Shown in pieces: positions 51,892 through 62,724 of a stretch of 64,000 nucleotides of DNA (position 1 is the stretch's first letter; each line of letters begins with the position of its first letter). The notes beneath the pieces were generated by a model, which saw nothing but the letters and a program-made list of their open reading frames with translations, ran no database searches and was not told the DNA's origin. Origin of the DNA: Certhia americana (taxonomy: Eukaryota; Chordata; Aves; Passeriformes; Certhiidae); assembly GCA_018697195.1 (NCBI GenBank), contig CM031879.1:24556806-24620805 (forward strand), read 5' to 3'. Made by a program: the position numbers and the translations under genes.

Positions 51892-54800
51892 CTACAAAAT
51901 AAAAAAAGAAAAATAATTACATATTGTCATAAGGCTTATACCCTTCAGAAATTCATGTTGCAAAACAAATGAAAATATCCTTTTATTAATTTTTGAAGTA
52001 AAGTGGTAGGCCTTCTGAAAATTACAGTATGCTATCTTTGCACCAAAGGCTAATTTTAGTGTATATATATACATTTACAGACAGATATATATTTAAAAGA
52101 AACTTGGCTTGTATAACAAAGACTGAACTATGAGCAGTTCTGGAAGGCCAACCTCCTAGTGCCCATTGCACACAGTAGAGTTTGGGATACTGTCTTTATA
52201 AAGACTCAGTTTCCCATAGGTCCCTACCCAAAAACATGTATCTCTCAGAAGAGACCAAGTTTCTTAAGTGTGGAGCATGAATCTAGTCCCCAATTAGCAA
52301 GCACATCAACCTTCAAACCCCTAGGAAAAACACAGAAGCAGACACATACCCAGTGGAAAATCTAAGAGCTCACAGATGCATACAAATAAGGCTGGGTTTC
52401 ATTTAGGACAATATGAAGCACTCTTAGAACTACAGTGACAAGTGTAACAATGACAGCTTCTGAAGTGCAAGAGTAATTAGAGCAGGAAGTAAAGAAAATT
52501 CATTAAGGTGCAATAACCTACCCTTTCAAAACGGGATATCTTCATTGTTTTAAGAGTTGCAGCATCCAGCATTACTGGTGGACCAAGCTCAAACACATTC
52601 CGAAGAAAGTCATTTGACTAAACAAGAAACACACCAAATGATCAGCTTCCCCTCTAATTATCAAGTCTCTGAAGTTGACTACTATAAAATCCCAAGTATT
52701 CCAGTAAGAAATACTAAGATTTGTGTCAAATTACTACTATCTTTTGCAATTAAGTCAAGAACACTTCCTCCTTTAACCAGAATGAGGCTAAAAGTGAAAA
52801 CTCTGACCTTGAGAAGATAGACAGCTCCTCCTGCCTCCTTTGATATTTTTGTCCCAGCAAATGAGACACTGTTCTGTTCCACACAAAATCAGGCAGCTGA
52901 ACAGACCTGCATGGCTTTACAACACACCAGTTTTAAAATACCTGGTTGTGACAGTAGTACCTGAAAAAACTGAAAAACCTGCCACATGCCTGAGCTCCCT
53001 CAGTCACATAGAAATTCAATAAACACAGGACTGAGGATTTTAACCCTATGATTATCACAGCAATTTGGGAGCATATATTCCTAAACCAGAGCTCCTGCTT
53101 CTGTTACATATGTAAACAGATGACCAGTAAACAAGTAGTTCCCAGAACAGAGATAAAGATTTATGCCTTCTCTCCTGGAATGCTGTCATCATTGGGCTGA
53201 AAGTTGTGTTCATTATTTTTGACTAAAACCTTGCCTTTTTTTTACAGGCTTGAACAGGAAGGGTGGAGGCATGCAGCCTTATAACAGCCAGACAACTTTA
53301 CCACTCTGCTGAAAGGGAGCATAGGGACTCCAGAAAAACCCTGCAGCTAAAAAAGATATTCAGTTTAAATTTCTTACTTCTTGGAGAAGTTGATTACTAA
53401 ACTAGCACACCCAGGCTACAACTCAGAAGCAGCTCACCCAGACTGCTGTAGCTCACTATAGCTAAGTTTTTAAGTGCTGTCTTTTAACACCTCAAATGAA
53501 AGCTCATCACGTCACTAAGTTCTAGTCAGGATTCTGTAAGTCAGACTGAATTACATCAAAGAAGCCATACAGGGAGTGACAGTCTGAGCAAGTGTCAAAG
53601 AGCAGCTCACCTGCAAATGATATTGCATCCCCGACCCCAGAATCTCCTTGAACGTCTCGTAAGTTTGTTTTTTAACCCAGCAGTCAATATACATGCGCTC
53701 AGGTCCAAACTTCACCATCTCTGTAGGAAAGTCACGCTCCTACACAAAAACCAAAGGAAACAACATCTATCATTTTAAAGTTTTTTGTACTAGGAATTTT
53801 ATACATCTCAGTGAACTGTATTTTCACTGAAATTTGGCACACCAAAACCTTCCAAATAATGCAGTATACTATGCTAAAGATTGTATTTGTTCATAAAGTA
53901 GATGCACACCTACAGTCAAATTTCATGTAGAATTTGAAGCTGACATTCTTCATGATTAGAACGCTTTAAAAAACAAATGCTTAACTTTCATCTTTAAAAT
54001 TACTTGAAGACTTGGATTTATCCCAGGAAAACCAGTTCTGACTGCAGAAGTCACCTTCAAATCAGCCTGTAAGCTGCACTTAGTCTCTACCTTTCAGGTA
54101 TTTGGGACAATGGAATGTAACAAGTGCTAATAGGTGACTCAGATCCTTCTACAGGCAGAATACTAAAAGTGACTTCAAATCACACCTCCTTAGCTTCCCA
54201 CAATGTTTAACTATTCCCAGTATCTTTATTCAACATTCCTAAAAAATTCACTTCTATTCCACATATGTGATCAGATTATGAAATCTCACTTAAAACCGCT
54301 TTTTCTTGTTTCTGTCACTTGAACAGTAATTGTTTAACAATAAAATCGTTTTCAATAAATTGCATACTATGTATTTTGAAGGTCTAGAGTGTAACTAAAA
54401 CAAAAGAATCACCTCAACAGCCCGTAGAACGTCTCTAAAGACAGATCGCTGCTTTCTTTTATCCACTTTGGCCCGGTGCTTGTTTCCATCAGTAGCCAGA
54501 GCTCTTAGTTTCTCTGTCAGAAGATCCATATCTTCATAAAAGAAATCCTAGGTTACAAAAAAAATAAAATCTTCAGTCTTCTTAGATTCTAGTTCGTTTT
54601 AGAACTAAATAGCCTCTTAGCCTAGCAAATAAGAAAATGGACCTCTTGACATTTGGGGCATTTAAAATTCCTACTGGTGGAGGCAAACAGAGACATTATT
54701 AGACTGACAGTATGGAATATTTAGCTGTAAGTCTTGCTTGTATAGAATGGGAAATTAGGAAGCTTTTTTTTTTTAAATGCTTAAAAAACACTAAGTAAAC

Positions 54801-57800
54801 AATAATTAATAGCATTAATTACTTTGTGCTTTACATATAGATACATATTTTCTCCACTGCATTTAGTAACTTGGCAGTAGCTCACCTGGACTAGTAAGAA
54901 TGCATGCAAACTTACATAAAAACAAGTTTTTGTGGCTTATGGGGCTTTTTAATCTGAATGTTTTGTCATGTCAACTGAATACAGTGAGCTTACTGTATGC
55001 TTTCTGAAAGGAACTAGTCAAAGGCAAATACATCAAGTATTTTTAATCTGCGCTGAGTGTTAAGGATTCAATGAGAATAATCTATAATTAAAGGGGCATT
55101 TCTTCAATGGAACAGAAGAGATTGTAGTAAAGACAGTCTCATTTGTTAACACAGCTTAAGATGTTAATTACTTGCATTCAACTGAATAAAGGATCAAGTT
55201 TTTGTTGAAACATTCATGGTTTCTGTTTATTTTTTTCCTTTCAAAGTTGACTTCCATAGCCAAGAGACTCAAACCCATGCTGTTTGCATTTATACAGAAG
55301 CCTTAACATTGTTTCTGACTATGCTGTGCTAACGTGTCATGATTCCTGACTTAAATGGAGTTATCCTTTCACTTCAGACAGCATTCTGGCAAAGCGCACC
55401 AGCCTGGATTGAGGTGGGAGCCCTTCAGGCAACTCTCCCCAACTGCCATGTGTGAGGAGAGGGAGGCTGTTTCCTTCAGTGCTGTCAAGGAAAAAGTCTG
55501 AAAATTAATAAGGCATATTGAAGAACACAAAGGCAACTTTAGCTGTGGACAAGCTAATATTGAGAGGTTTGCACCTAATCCAATTAAAAAGCAAACTCCA
55601 AGAAATCTCACCAAATATAGTGTATTACTGATATCTGTGTGAAATTTGTGCCAAATTTTTAAAAATCTCTCCCTTAAAATGATTGCCTAGTTCTTAACTG
55701 ACTAAAACAATCAAATGCTGTGAAACCATCATGCAATATCAGTTATTTTTCTCATGTCACCTAAGTAAGAATACTGAAAAAACAATACTTAAAGTCACCA
55801 TGTTTTCCACATGATGATAGATTTTCGGCTGCAAGAGCAGAATTGCGTAGGTTGTGAATTACCAAACTTGTCTATGTGTCCGATGAGTGTTCCTACTACA
55901 GCAAACAATACTGTTTCATCCTGGAATCTCTCTCCCGAGTTATTTTTTATTCTATTTTAAAAGTAGATGTTTGATTTAGATTTAAATCTTGCATTCCATA
56001 TTTCTAGTTACTACTAAGTAGTATTTGATGCATTTCATTATAGGGGCCCAGTTTTGCGATATAGAAATTAAGTGTAAAAAATGATTGCTATACCCACTTA
56101 GACTGGGGCAGACTCACTAGAGAGTTCACTAGAAAGAACATAAAACAAGGAATTATTTGCTACTTGCTGAGATCCAGGGTGCTATGCAACAGAGGTTAAG
56201 TAATTTGTCTCCTCATTGTCCTGAGAAAAGAAGGTTTAGCTGCTGACATCTACTTACAGCATCAGTTTCACGTGCCAATTCAAACAGAAGTGCTAGTGTT
56301 TCTCCAGCAGCTATTCTCATGTTGAGATCATCACAAGACAGCAGACTTGGAAGTTTATGCAAGTGCCTAAGGAGTAAGTCATATTCCATTAAGATCTAAA
56401 TTTTACTGACACTGTTTCATTGCATATAAAGAGTCATTATAAACTCTGCTTTCCAGGAAAGATACTCACATTTCAATTTTCTTCTTCACTTCGTTCATTG
56501 GACAAATGGTCAACAAGAGTGTCCATGCTAAGAGAGCACTGACGTGAAGCAGAGTATTATGGTTACTTGATACACCATTGCTGTCTCTATCCCGCTGATA
56601 GGCCTTGGTGAAGATGTTTTCCAGGCATTCCATAGTAGAGTACAGTTCCTGTACAAGGGAAAAATATAATGGAAGTGGTTTAGGAGTCCCACACTTTCAT
56701 CTTGTCAGTTTACTACACTTGAAAGGTATCAATCTTTCTCACCGTAATGTCATCAGTCACAATGAAACAGCAAATCCCTAAGCAGGTTGCACACTAGACA
56801 CAAAAGAAAAAAAAAGTATCAGTATTTGACAATGTTACAGTTGACAAAACTATTAAATTTGGGGCCTTTGAAATTTAACATCTGGAATAACAAACTTGAG
56901 ATAAAAACCTTAGAGTCTAGAATCTCCAATCCTGTTTAATTCCACTTCTTTGTAATACTTAGCTCACAATTCTCATCTACTCTCAGGATGATTTTAAAGC
57001 ATTTGCTACTCACAAGCCTTCACTTTTCATTATTATATTAAAATAGCTCACAAAGCCCTTAAAAAAGCTACACATGGCATTCTCTTCACCCAGTGATTTT
57101 AAATCTCACTAGGATTTACAAGCAGAAATTATACTGACAATTGTAAGATACTTATTCACAGCTGTGGGAAATATTTTCCTGTTCTGATTGCTTACAATTA
57201 AATAGCATGTAAACACTGCCTTTGTGAAGCCTTTCCTGAAATTTTCCAGCTTCTGTTCCCTATGTCCCCATATTCTATTCCAATTTCTCTAATGAAGAAT
57301 AAGGAAAAAAAAACATTTCAAAGCGATGTTTGCACCAACCAACACAGGACTCAAAACTACATTTGAACAGGGCAAACTTTAATAGCTTTTGTTTGTTTGT
57401 AGAAATAACTGCTGTTGAACAAACACTATCTCCTTTTTGCAGCTGACAATGTCTAAGCTGTAGCTTGGCTAGAATAGAAGTAGCCAGCCACATAATGTTA
57501 AAGGGAAGTTAGAAAATGTCAGTTAAATCTCTGAAGTTTAAGAAAAAAAAAAACTTCTATGTCCAAAGCAAGAGCTTTGGACAATTTTCCCTCACTATTT
57601 CAAGCGTACCACTGATGTATAGATGACATCACTGGGCAAAAGTAACTTAAAAATACCTCTGGTAGTGTTGCTGTATTGTTTATGTAGTTTCCAGATGTGC
57701 TATATGTGATTTTACCATAAATAAATGCAAACGCTCAAATAACATTCCTGTGTTGTGCAAGAACAAAATTAAATTTCAAGAATGAAATTAATTAATAAAA

Positions 57801-60237
57801 TTAAATTTAATTAATGAAGGATGTATCACTCAGTGGGAAAATGTTTTCTAGGACCCCCAACATCAACCCCCAGAACTGCAGTAAGGAAGCTGCAATACAG
57901 CGAGTTCAGACACTTGACAAAGCAGTACATGTAACAGCTGAAGAAAAGAATCATGGTCAACCTTCAGGTGGACCTTTTTAAGCCAGTGAAAACTGCTACA
58001 CATCATTCAGGGCATAAGTCAACATGATGAGTACACACTAGTGTGGTAACCTTTAGTTCCGGATTACACAACAGCAAGCTGGTCAGAAGCAGCCCTCTGT
58101 CCCTGCCTGGCAAGTAAACATTTGATACTTACAGCCTGTCTGGCTTGGATACTGGCTGTTCCATCACAGACAATCTTCTTCAGAACTGGACCAAGGGTCT
58201 TAAAAATCTCCTCACTTTCAATTCCTGACCCCATCTGCACACACAGAAGACACGCCAGTCCAGCAGCTGCACACTGTTCATCGCTCTTACCTAGGGGTTA
58301 ACACAGGGATAAGCAATCACCTTTTGCACTGCTTTCCACCTTTAATCTCTTAAAGGTAAGTCTGAAAACACGTAAGAGAAATTCAGAAACCAACAGATGG
58401 AAAATAATTTCAGTTAATTTTCTAGGACAGTTAAAATGTGACACCTAAATTTAAAAAGTAACGATACCTAAATTATTAAACACTCTGTAAAGTACTAGAA
58501 CATTCATAAACTTCATTTCTTTTAAACAATGAGCTATTCCATAGGGATTATTGCTTTCTAATAGCATGCATGTTAATTACCTTTCTTTATGCAGCGCTCA
58601 ATGCTATCAGTTAGAGTCATTCTCCTTTCCATGATAAATTCATATAGTATTTTAGAAGAAAATGCACTTTTCAGACTTTCAAGGGCTGCTTGTCTTGTCT
58701 TTGCACTGTTAGAAGAGAGAAGGAAGACCTGAAATCAGCACACATCAGCTAAACCTCCACCCTTCCTTTATGCTGGCTTATATTTGTCTGCACCCAATAG
58801 TAGAGTAATGCACAGAAGTACCATGAAGAAATTAAATGTTCTGAATTGCCTCCTTACTCAAGGACAGCAAAATTTTGTTTGGAGATAGAGTTCACAGCAG
58901 TATTGCCAGCTGGAAAGAAAGTCACTCTATTTCAATATATTGGGAAAGGAAAATCTAACCCATCCTAAAAAAATGGAAGAAAAAAGGTTTTTTAGATCCA
59001 GAAGTCCCCCCCAGAGTAAAAATCTCAAAGCACAGAAAAAGATTTGATGTGTTTTTTCCTTATTAAATCATAGCAAGCAAGAAAACAGTGTATGAATGTG
59101 TTTCTTTTAAGTAGACAATACCTCTTGTCCAACGTAAGATCAATAAATCCCTTCAACTTGTATTCTAAGTCTTCTTGAGTGGCTTCTTCATCAACTTCAG
59201 GCCCTAATCCAGAAGAAATAATTTAGACAAACTGATACACATTTCATTAGCAGACACAATAGTTCCAACACCATGTTTCTAACACTATGAAAAAGGCATC
59301 TTAACACAGACAACAGCTACAGAATGGTTCAGTACCACAGCAGCATAATGTTGTTAAACCCACTGCATCAGACTGTGCCCTAAAATACTTCTAGAAAAAC
59401 TGGCCTATTGATACATTTGTGCTGTTTCTAGATCTGCTTCTTACACACACCAAGAATGAGGGAGCGAATCAGGTCTTACATAAATTTCCTCCATCTGATG
59501 ACCATCAGCCAATCCTGTCAGCAACACATTTTCATCCAGTCCACTACATCTAGCCCTGGTGTACAGCTGATGCAGTGAGTCAGAGCAGCCTGTCCTACAT
59601 GGCATCAATTCAGACACCTCTGCAACAGCAGCTCAGTTAAGAGTGGAACATATCCAGAGATGGCTCCCTGCTTATCCCCTTGTAGCAGGCTTTCAGGTTC
59701 CCCCACCTCAATAAAATGACATTAGAGCAGTCCAGGTTGCAAAGATGGTAAAGGAGACACAAATCTAGCTCAAAACAGGCATGTGTGACTCTTCCCATCC
59801 TAAACTCTTCTACAGTTCTTACTGCTTCAACTACCTCTTATGAAAACCCACATCTCAATTCACCTTAAAATTCTTGTCTCTGTATCTTACTGTCTTTATA
59901 TGTACACTCTATTCCAATAGAAAAGAGCCTGCTGGTTTCACAAGGCTCATGCCTGGAGTATATTCTTACCAAACAGAAGCAACAGCCACAGGATTAACCA
60001 TCACATAGTGTTAATGTAATGTCTTTACTTAATTACTGCTACTTACAGTCTACTGCTTAAAACTACTAAATCAGCTCTGGTTTTATGTATTTAAAAGATG
60101 AAATAAATACAGATATAAATAAAAGAGTTTACCATCCTCAGTGAAGCTAGCAGGATCACTGAAGCCACTGCAGTGGCTCATAGTTTCAATTGAGGCATCT
60201 TCATCACTAAAAGGCTGCACGTTTCTGGGCTGACCAC
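51802..60237 (-). CDS. IFRD1: IFRD1 (interferon-related developmental regulator 1), coding exons 2-12
   Basis: Eleven minus-strand exons with canonical AG/GT borders and compatible phases join into one open frame of 418 codons plus a stop, preceded by two bases that complete a codon begun in the first exon. Landmarks recognisable from vertebrate IFRD1 include NVQPFSDEDASIETMSHCSG at the start, TQEDLEYKLKG, LYEFI.ERRMTLTDSIE, LLAWTLLLTICP, RAKVDKRKQRSVFRDVLRAVE, FGPERMYIDCWVKK and the C-terminus KCRDKRADVGEFF. The human protein is about 451 residues, so only an N-terminus of about 32 residues is unaccounted for. The family has an N-terminal HEAT/armadillo-like IFRD domain and a short C-terminal IFRD_C domain. 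It acts mainly in the nucleus as a co-regulator with HDAC/SIN3 complexes in muscle, gut and neutrophil biology. The frame is intact in all eleven exons, so this is a functional gene and not a pseudogene. Confidence 0.96.
52522..52617 (-). CDS. IFRD1: IFRD1 exon 11
   Basis: Exon of 96 nt, phase 0 on both sides. It encodes SNDFLRNVFELGPPVMLDAA followed by TLKTMKISRFER, as in mammalian IFRD1. The acceptor is CTTGTTTAG. Confidence 0.95.
53611..53739 (-). CDS. IFRD1: IFRD1 exon 10
   Basis: Exon of 129 nt, phase 0 on both sides, donor GTGAGC. It encodes ERDFPTEMVKFGPERMYIDC, then WVKKQTYETFKEILGSGMQ. This is the start of the C-terminal IFRD_C region and is among the most conserved parts of the family. 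Confidence 0.96.
54413..54547 (-). CDS. IFRD1: IFRD1 exon 9
   Basis: Exon of 135 nt, phase 0 on both sides. It encodes DFFYEDMDLL, then LRALATDGNKHRAKVDKRKQ and RSVFRDVLRAVE. The basic patch (HRAKVDKRKQR) is a plausible nuclear-localisation or nucleic-acid-binding segment by composition only. Confidence 0.96.
56258..56366 (-). CDS. IFRD1: IFRD1 exon 8
   Basis: Exon of 109 nt, phase 2 in and phase 0 out, donor GTAAGT. It encodes HLHKLPSLLSCDDLNMRIAA and then GETLALLFELARETDA, conserved in vertebrate IFRD proteins. Confidence 0.95.
56470..56648 (-). CDS. IFRD1: IFRD1 exon 7
   Basis: Exon of 179 nt, phase 0 in and phase 2 out. It encodes ELYSTMECLENIFTKAY, then a divergent polar loop, then LLAWTLLLTICPMNEVKKK. 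The loop between the two blocks differs from mammals while the helices on either side are conserved. Confidence 0.95.
56743..56793 (-). CDS. IFRD1: IFRD1 exon 6
   Basis: Small exon of 51 nt, phase 0 on both sides, encoding CATCLGICCFIVTDDIT. The cysteine-rich core (C-x-x-C-x-x-x-C-C) matches the family. Its length is a multiple of three, so skipping it would keep the frame. Confidence 0.94.
58133..58290 (-). CDS. IFRD1: IFRD1 exon 5
   Basis: Exon of 158 nt, phase 1 in and phase 0 out, donor GTAAGT. It encodes GKSDEQ, a hydrophobic alanine/cysteine-rich helix, GSGIESEEIFKTLGPVLKK and ASIQARQA. The acceptor is CCCCTAG. Confidence 0.95.
58581..58705 (-). CDS. IFRD1: IFRD1 exon 4
   Basis: Exon of 125 nt, phase 2 in and phase 1 out, with the acceptor after a CTTCTAACAG tract and donor GTAATT. 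It encodes AKTRQAALE, then LYEFIMERRMTLTDSIERC, a well conserved IFRD-domain block. Confidence 0.95.
59122..59203 (-). CDS. IFRD1: IFRD1 exon 3
   Basis: Exon of 82 nt. The acceptor reads TTAG before GGCCTG and the donor is AAGAG followed by GTATTG. It encodes PEVDEEATQEDLEYKLKG and then IDLTLDK, ending in phase 2, with the next exon completing Ser. This begins the HEAT-like helical region. Confidence 0.95.
60133..60237 (-). CDS. IFRD1: IFRD1 exon 2
   Basis: Exon of 105 nt, acceptor at 60239-60238 and donor GT at 60132-60131. It enters with two bases completing a split codon and leaves in phase 1. It encodes the acidic, serine-rich segment with SDEDASIETMSHCSG, a hallmark of IFRD1. An internal ATG in the ETM triplet could serve N-terminally shortened isoforms. 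Confidence 0.95.
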
Positions 60238-61554
60238 CTTAAGGAGAGATAAACACAATAGTTTGGTCATTTTTCATACAGGAAAGGAAGATCTGAGCAC
60301 CAAAAGCAGAACGGAATCCTCCCAGAGCAGATTCGCTCTCCCTGACCAACCACAGAAAGAACATTTTCTTCCTCTACTGGTTCCTTTACTCCCAACTATT
60401 CTGAAGACTTAGCGATTCTGAAGACTCAGACTCTGTTCTGGAAGATCATTTGCAAACAGTGAGGAAGGGCCCACCTAGTACTGGTCCAATTCCTACTCTA
60501 GATATTGGCTGAATTCCTACAATCAATTTCATGTTAATGCAGTTTTCTGGGACTACGCTTTAAAAATATATCTTTGTTAACTTAACTGTTAGAATGAGCT
60601 ACCTAAGAAAACTGCCATATGATCTTTATTTTTTAATTTTGAGTAAATTAACTTCAGAAAGACAGTGTTAAGTTAAACCTTTAGGCAAACATACATTACC
60701 CAGTCCCATGTAGGATTTATGCAATTAGGTATAGTATGCGCAGCATCAGCAATGTCCAACTCTTTTATTAATGAATTACAAGTATAAATACAAGGCAGAA
60801 CATCAAATGCTTCAACAGGGGATAGAAGTTCTCCCTCTCAGGACAAAGAAGGCCTTGGTGCAGCAGTTTCAGACTTTTTGAGTTAAGTACTATTTTTACT
60901 ATCGTGCACTTTCCTTTTCAGTTCTGTTATTTCTCCAACAGTTCACAAAACATCATTTACAGAACTCTGAATTCTGTTCTTCCAGCTATTTTTCTCTAAA
61001 TTGTTTACAAGGTTGCACACCAGCCTCAGGCAGGCTCCCTGACTACCAAAACCCCAAAAAACTCTTTTCATCTAGGCAGACTCAACTTTTCAGTTGGATC
61101 AGTGTCCAAGTGCTTTCCAATGAAGATCGTCACACTCCCGAAGTTTTGCAACTTTTAGCTGTACCCACTTGTATCATTAACCATAACTCCAAAAAACCCC
61201 ACCAGCCACTGCATGAGCGAACAAACTCGGAAGCTCATAGCTCTCACATGGTCACCTTCTTGCTGCTGCTGCTGCTATCAAACAGGGAGTCAACAAAAGT
61301 GGCAAGACGGACAATAAACCGTTCATAAACTGAAATAAGAGCAGTTACACCCTATAAATTGCTCACTTCCTGAAAAACTGTTATTAGAAACCGATGCTGC
61401 ACAAAGCTATGCTAGCCTGAAGTGCAATTTCTCACGACCCCACAAAGCCTCCGTTCTGCCTCAAGCATCAGCACCTCAGACACGCAAATTTATAAGAAGA
61501 CCGGTTATTTAATAATAAGCTATTTTAGGCTAAGATCAAGAGGTTTTTTTGAAG
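60238..61554 (-). other. IFRD1 first intron / sequence between exon 2 and the CpG island
   Basis: AT-rich sequence with no further exon that could be supported. A short GCT run lies near 61260-61276. Alternative 5' exons are known for IFRD1 in mammals, but none can be identified here. Confidence 0.4.
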
Positions 61555-61818
61555 AACGGCAGCCTTTGGGGGTCCGACACGGTGACACACAGCCACAGCA
61601 GCTGCCGGGGGCGGACCCGCGGCCGTGCCTGCCGAGCCGCCGCTGCCCCTGGGCGCTCCGTCTCCGCCGCAGCGCCAGCGCGGCCGCACTCCGCCGGCCC
61701 CGGCTGCCCGGCGCATGCGCGCCAGCGGCGTGGAAGTTGCGGTTTCAGGGAGCTCTTCACCGCCGCCCGGCCGAGAGCCTCCCTGCGCCCGCCGTGTCCC
61801 CGTGTCCTGGCTGCTCAC

Positions 61819-61985
61819 GGTGGGCCAGCGCGCCGCGCGGGGTAGGCGGCACCGCCGGACATGGCGGTCCTCGCCGCGCCCACAGGAAACGCCGTCTATA
61901 CACCCCGCGCCCCCACACCGCGGCCCGCCGCACTGTCACCGGCTCCACGCTGGTGGTTGCTCCCCGCTTCTTAGAGCTTGGGCAT
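61819..61985 (-). CDS. IFRD1: Candidate first exon of IFRD1 (uncertain coding start)
   Basis: On the minus strand inside the CpG island, a strong donor (CACC followed by GTGAGC) ends this segment at 61819. It leaves phase 1, exactly what exon 2 needs. Upstream, at 61985-61983, an ATG opens ATGCCCAAG (Met-Pro-Lys), followed 4 bases later by AAGAAGCGG (Lys-Lys-Arg). This resembles the Met-Pro-Lys-Asn-Lys-Lys-Arg start of mammalian IFRD1, but as assembled the two parts are out of frame by one base and the ATG frame stops after MPKL. The frame leading into the donor is open but not recognisably conserved, and it is longer (about 55 codons) than the human exon (about 32). It may be a coding exon with an assembly error, a 5' UTR exon with a tiny upstream ORF, or a chance match. 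Confidence 0.38.
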
Positions 61986-62364
61986 GTGTCGCAGCGGCGC
62001 TCGGCTACTTGCTCCCGCGGCCCCCTCCCTGCTCGGTCCTCTCTGCTCCCCCCCGCGCCCGGGAATCAGCTGACAATCAGCCGATAGAAGAGCAAGCGCT
62101 TTTGTACTCCACGGCCCTTTTCTAGGCTGACTCTCGGGCCGGGGCGCGGGGGTGTTGCGATATGCAGCGGAGTGGCGGAAACGGCGGCAAAAGGCAGAAT
62201 CCCGTGGAGGCCCGTGAGCGTAGTCGATGCATCTTTCTCCTCTCAGACACCCGGGCTAAAGGCGCGGAGGGGTCGCCGTATCCGCTTTTAATTACCCCAC
62301 CGCGCATGCGGGGGCGGGCCACCGCGCCCTGCGTCAATGGCCGGGGCGTTGCGGCGGTTGCCGC

Positions 62365-62371
62365 TGACTCA
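62365..62371. promoter_or_regulatory. AP-1 / TPA-response element
   Basis: Exact TGACTCA in the IFRD1 CpG island. IFRD1 was first named TIS7 (TPA-induced sequence 7), so a TPA-response element in its promoter fits the known inducibility. Use of this copy is inferred. Confidence 0.5.
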
Positions 62372-62416
62372 TCCGCGAGCTCGTACGCGCAGCACCGCTG
62401 CCCATGGCGGGGCTGG

Positions 62417-62436
62417 GCGTCACGGGCGCGTGACGC
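62417..62436. promoter_or_regulatory. Inverted CRE half-sites
   Basis: GCGTCAC, a six-base spacer, then GTGACGC form a perfect 7-bp inverted repeat. Each arm holds a TGACG ATF/CREB half-site. It lies about 45 bp from the AP-1 site in the same island. Its function is inferred. Confidence 0.4.
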
Positions 62437-62528
62437 GCGGCGGCGCGGTGCCGGCCGGAGCGGCGGGCCGGGCTCCGCCCAGTGGCGTTGCTGGTGCGGC
62501 TGAGGCCTCGTGGGGCGGGGGACAAAGC

Positions 62529-62590
62529 GGCGGCCGGCTGTGGCTCGGCGGGGCTCGGCGGTGGCTCGGCGGGGCTCGGCGTGGCTCGGC
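62529..62590 (+). repeat. Short GC-rich tandem repeat in the IFRD1 CpG island
   Basis: Four to five copies of a roughly 10-11 bp unit of the form (G)TGGCTCGGCG / GGGCTCGGCG alternate, giving a period of about 21 bp for the pair. It produces the repetitive Arg/Gly/Ala-rich open frames seen here on both strands. Confidence 0.75.
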
Positions 62591-62724
62591 CTCCGGTCCG
62601 CTTGCCATTTTCCCGCTGGCAGAGGGAGAGTAAGCTCGGCTGGGCCGTGCGCAGCCTTGGGGTGTCGGGGGCGCTTGGTGCCTGCTCTCCGTGTAGGCGG
62701 GGGAATGCCGACAGGCTCACAAAA

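Larger units (their letters stand above)
61555..62690. promoter_or_regulatory. IFRD1: CpG-island promoter of IFRD1
   Basis: Roughly 1.1 kb of very GC-rich, CpG-dense sequence in an otherwise AT-rich window, directly upstream of the first certain IFRD1 exon. It contains NRF1-type palindromes (GCGCATGCGC at 61711-61720; CGCGCATGCG at 62301-62310, next to a GGGGCGGG GC box), an exact AP-1/TRE site TGACTCA at 62365-62371, and an inverted pair of CRE half-sites at 62417-62436. No TATA box is evident, consistent with a dispersed CpG-island start. The start site itself and any divergent transcript cannot be read from sequence. Long open frames in the island on both strands are a by-product of its GC content. 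Confidence 0.85.
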
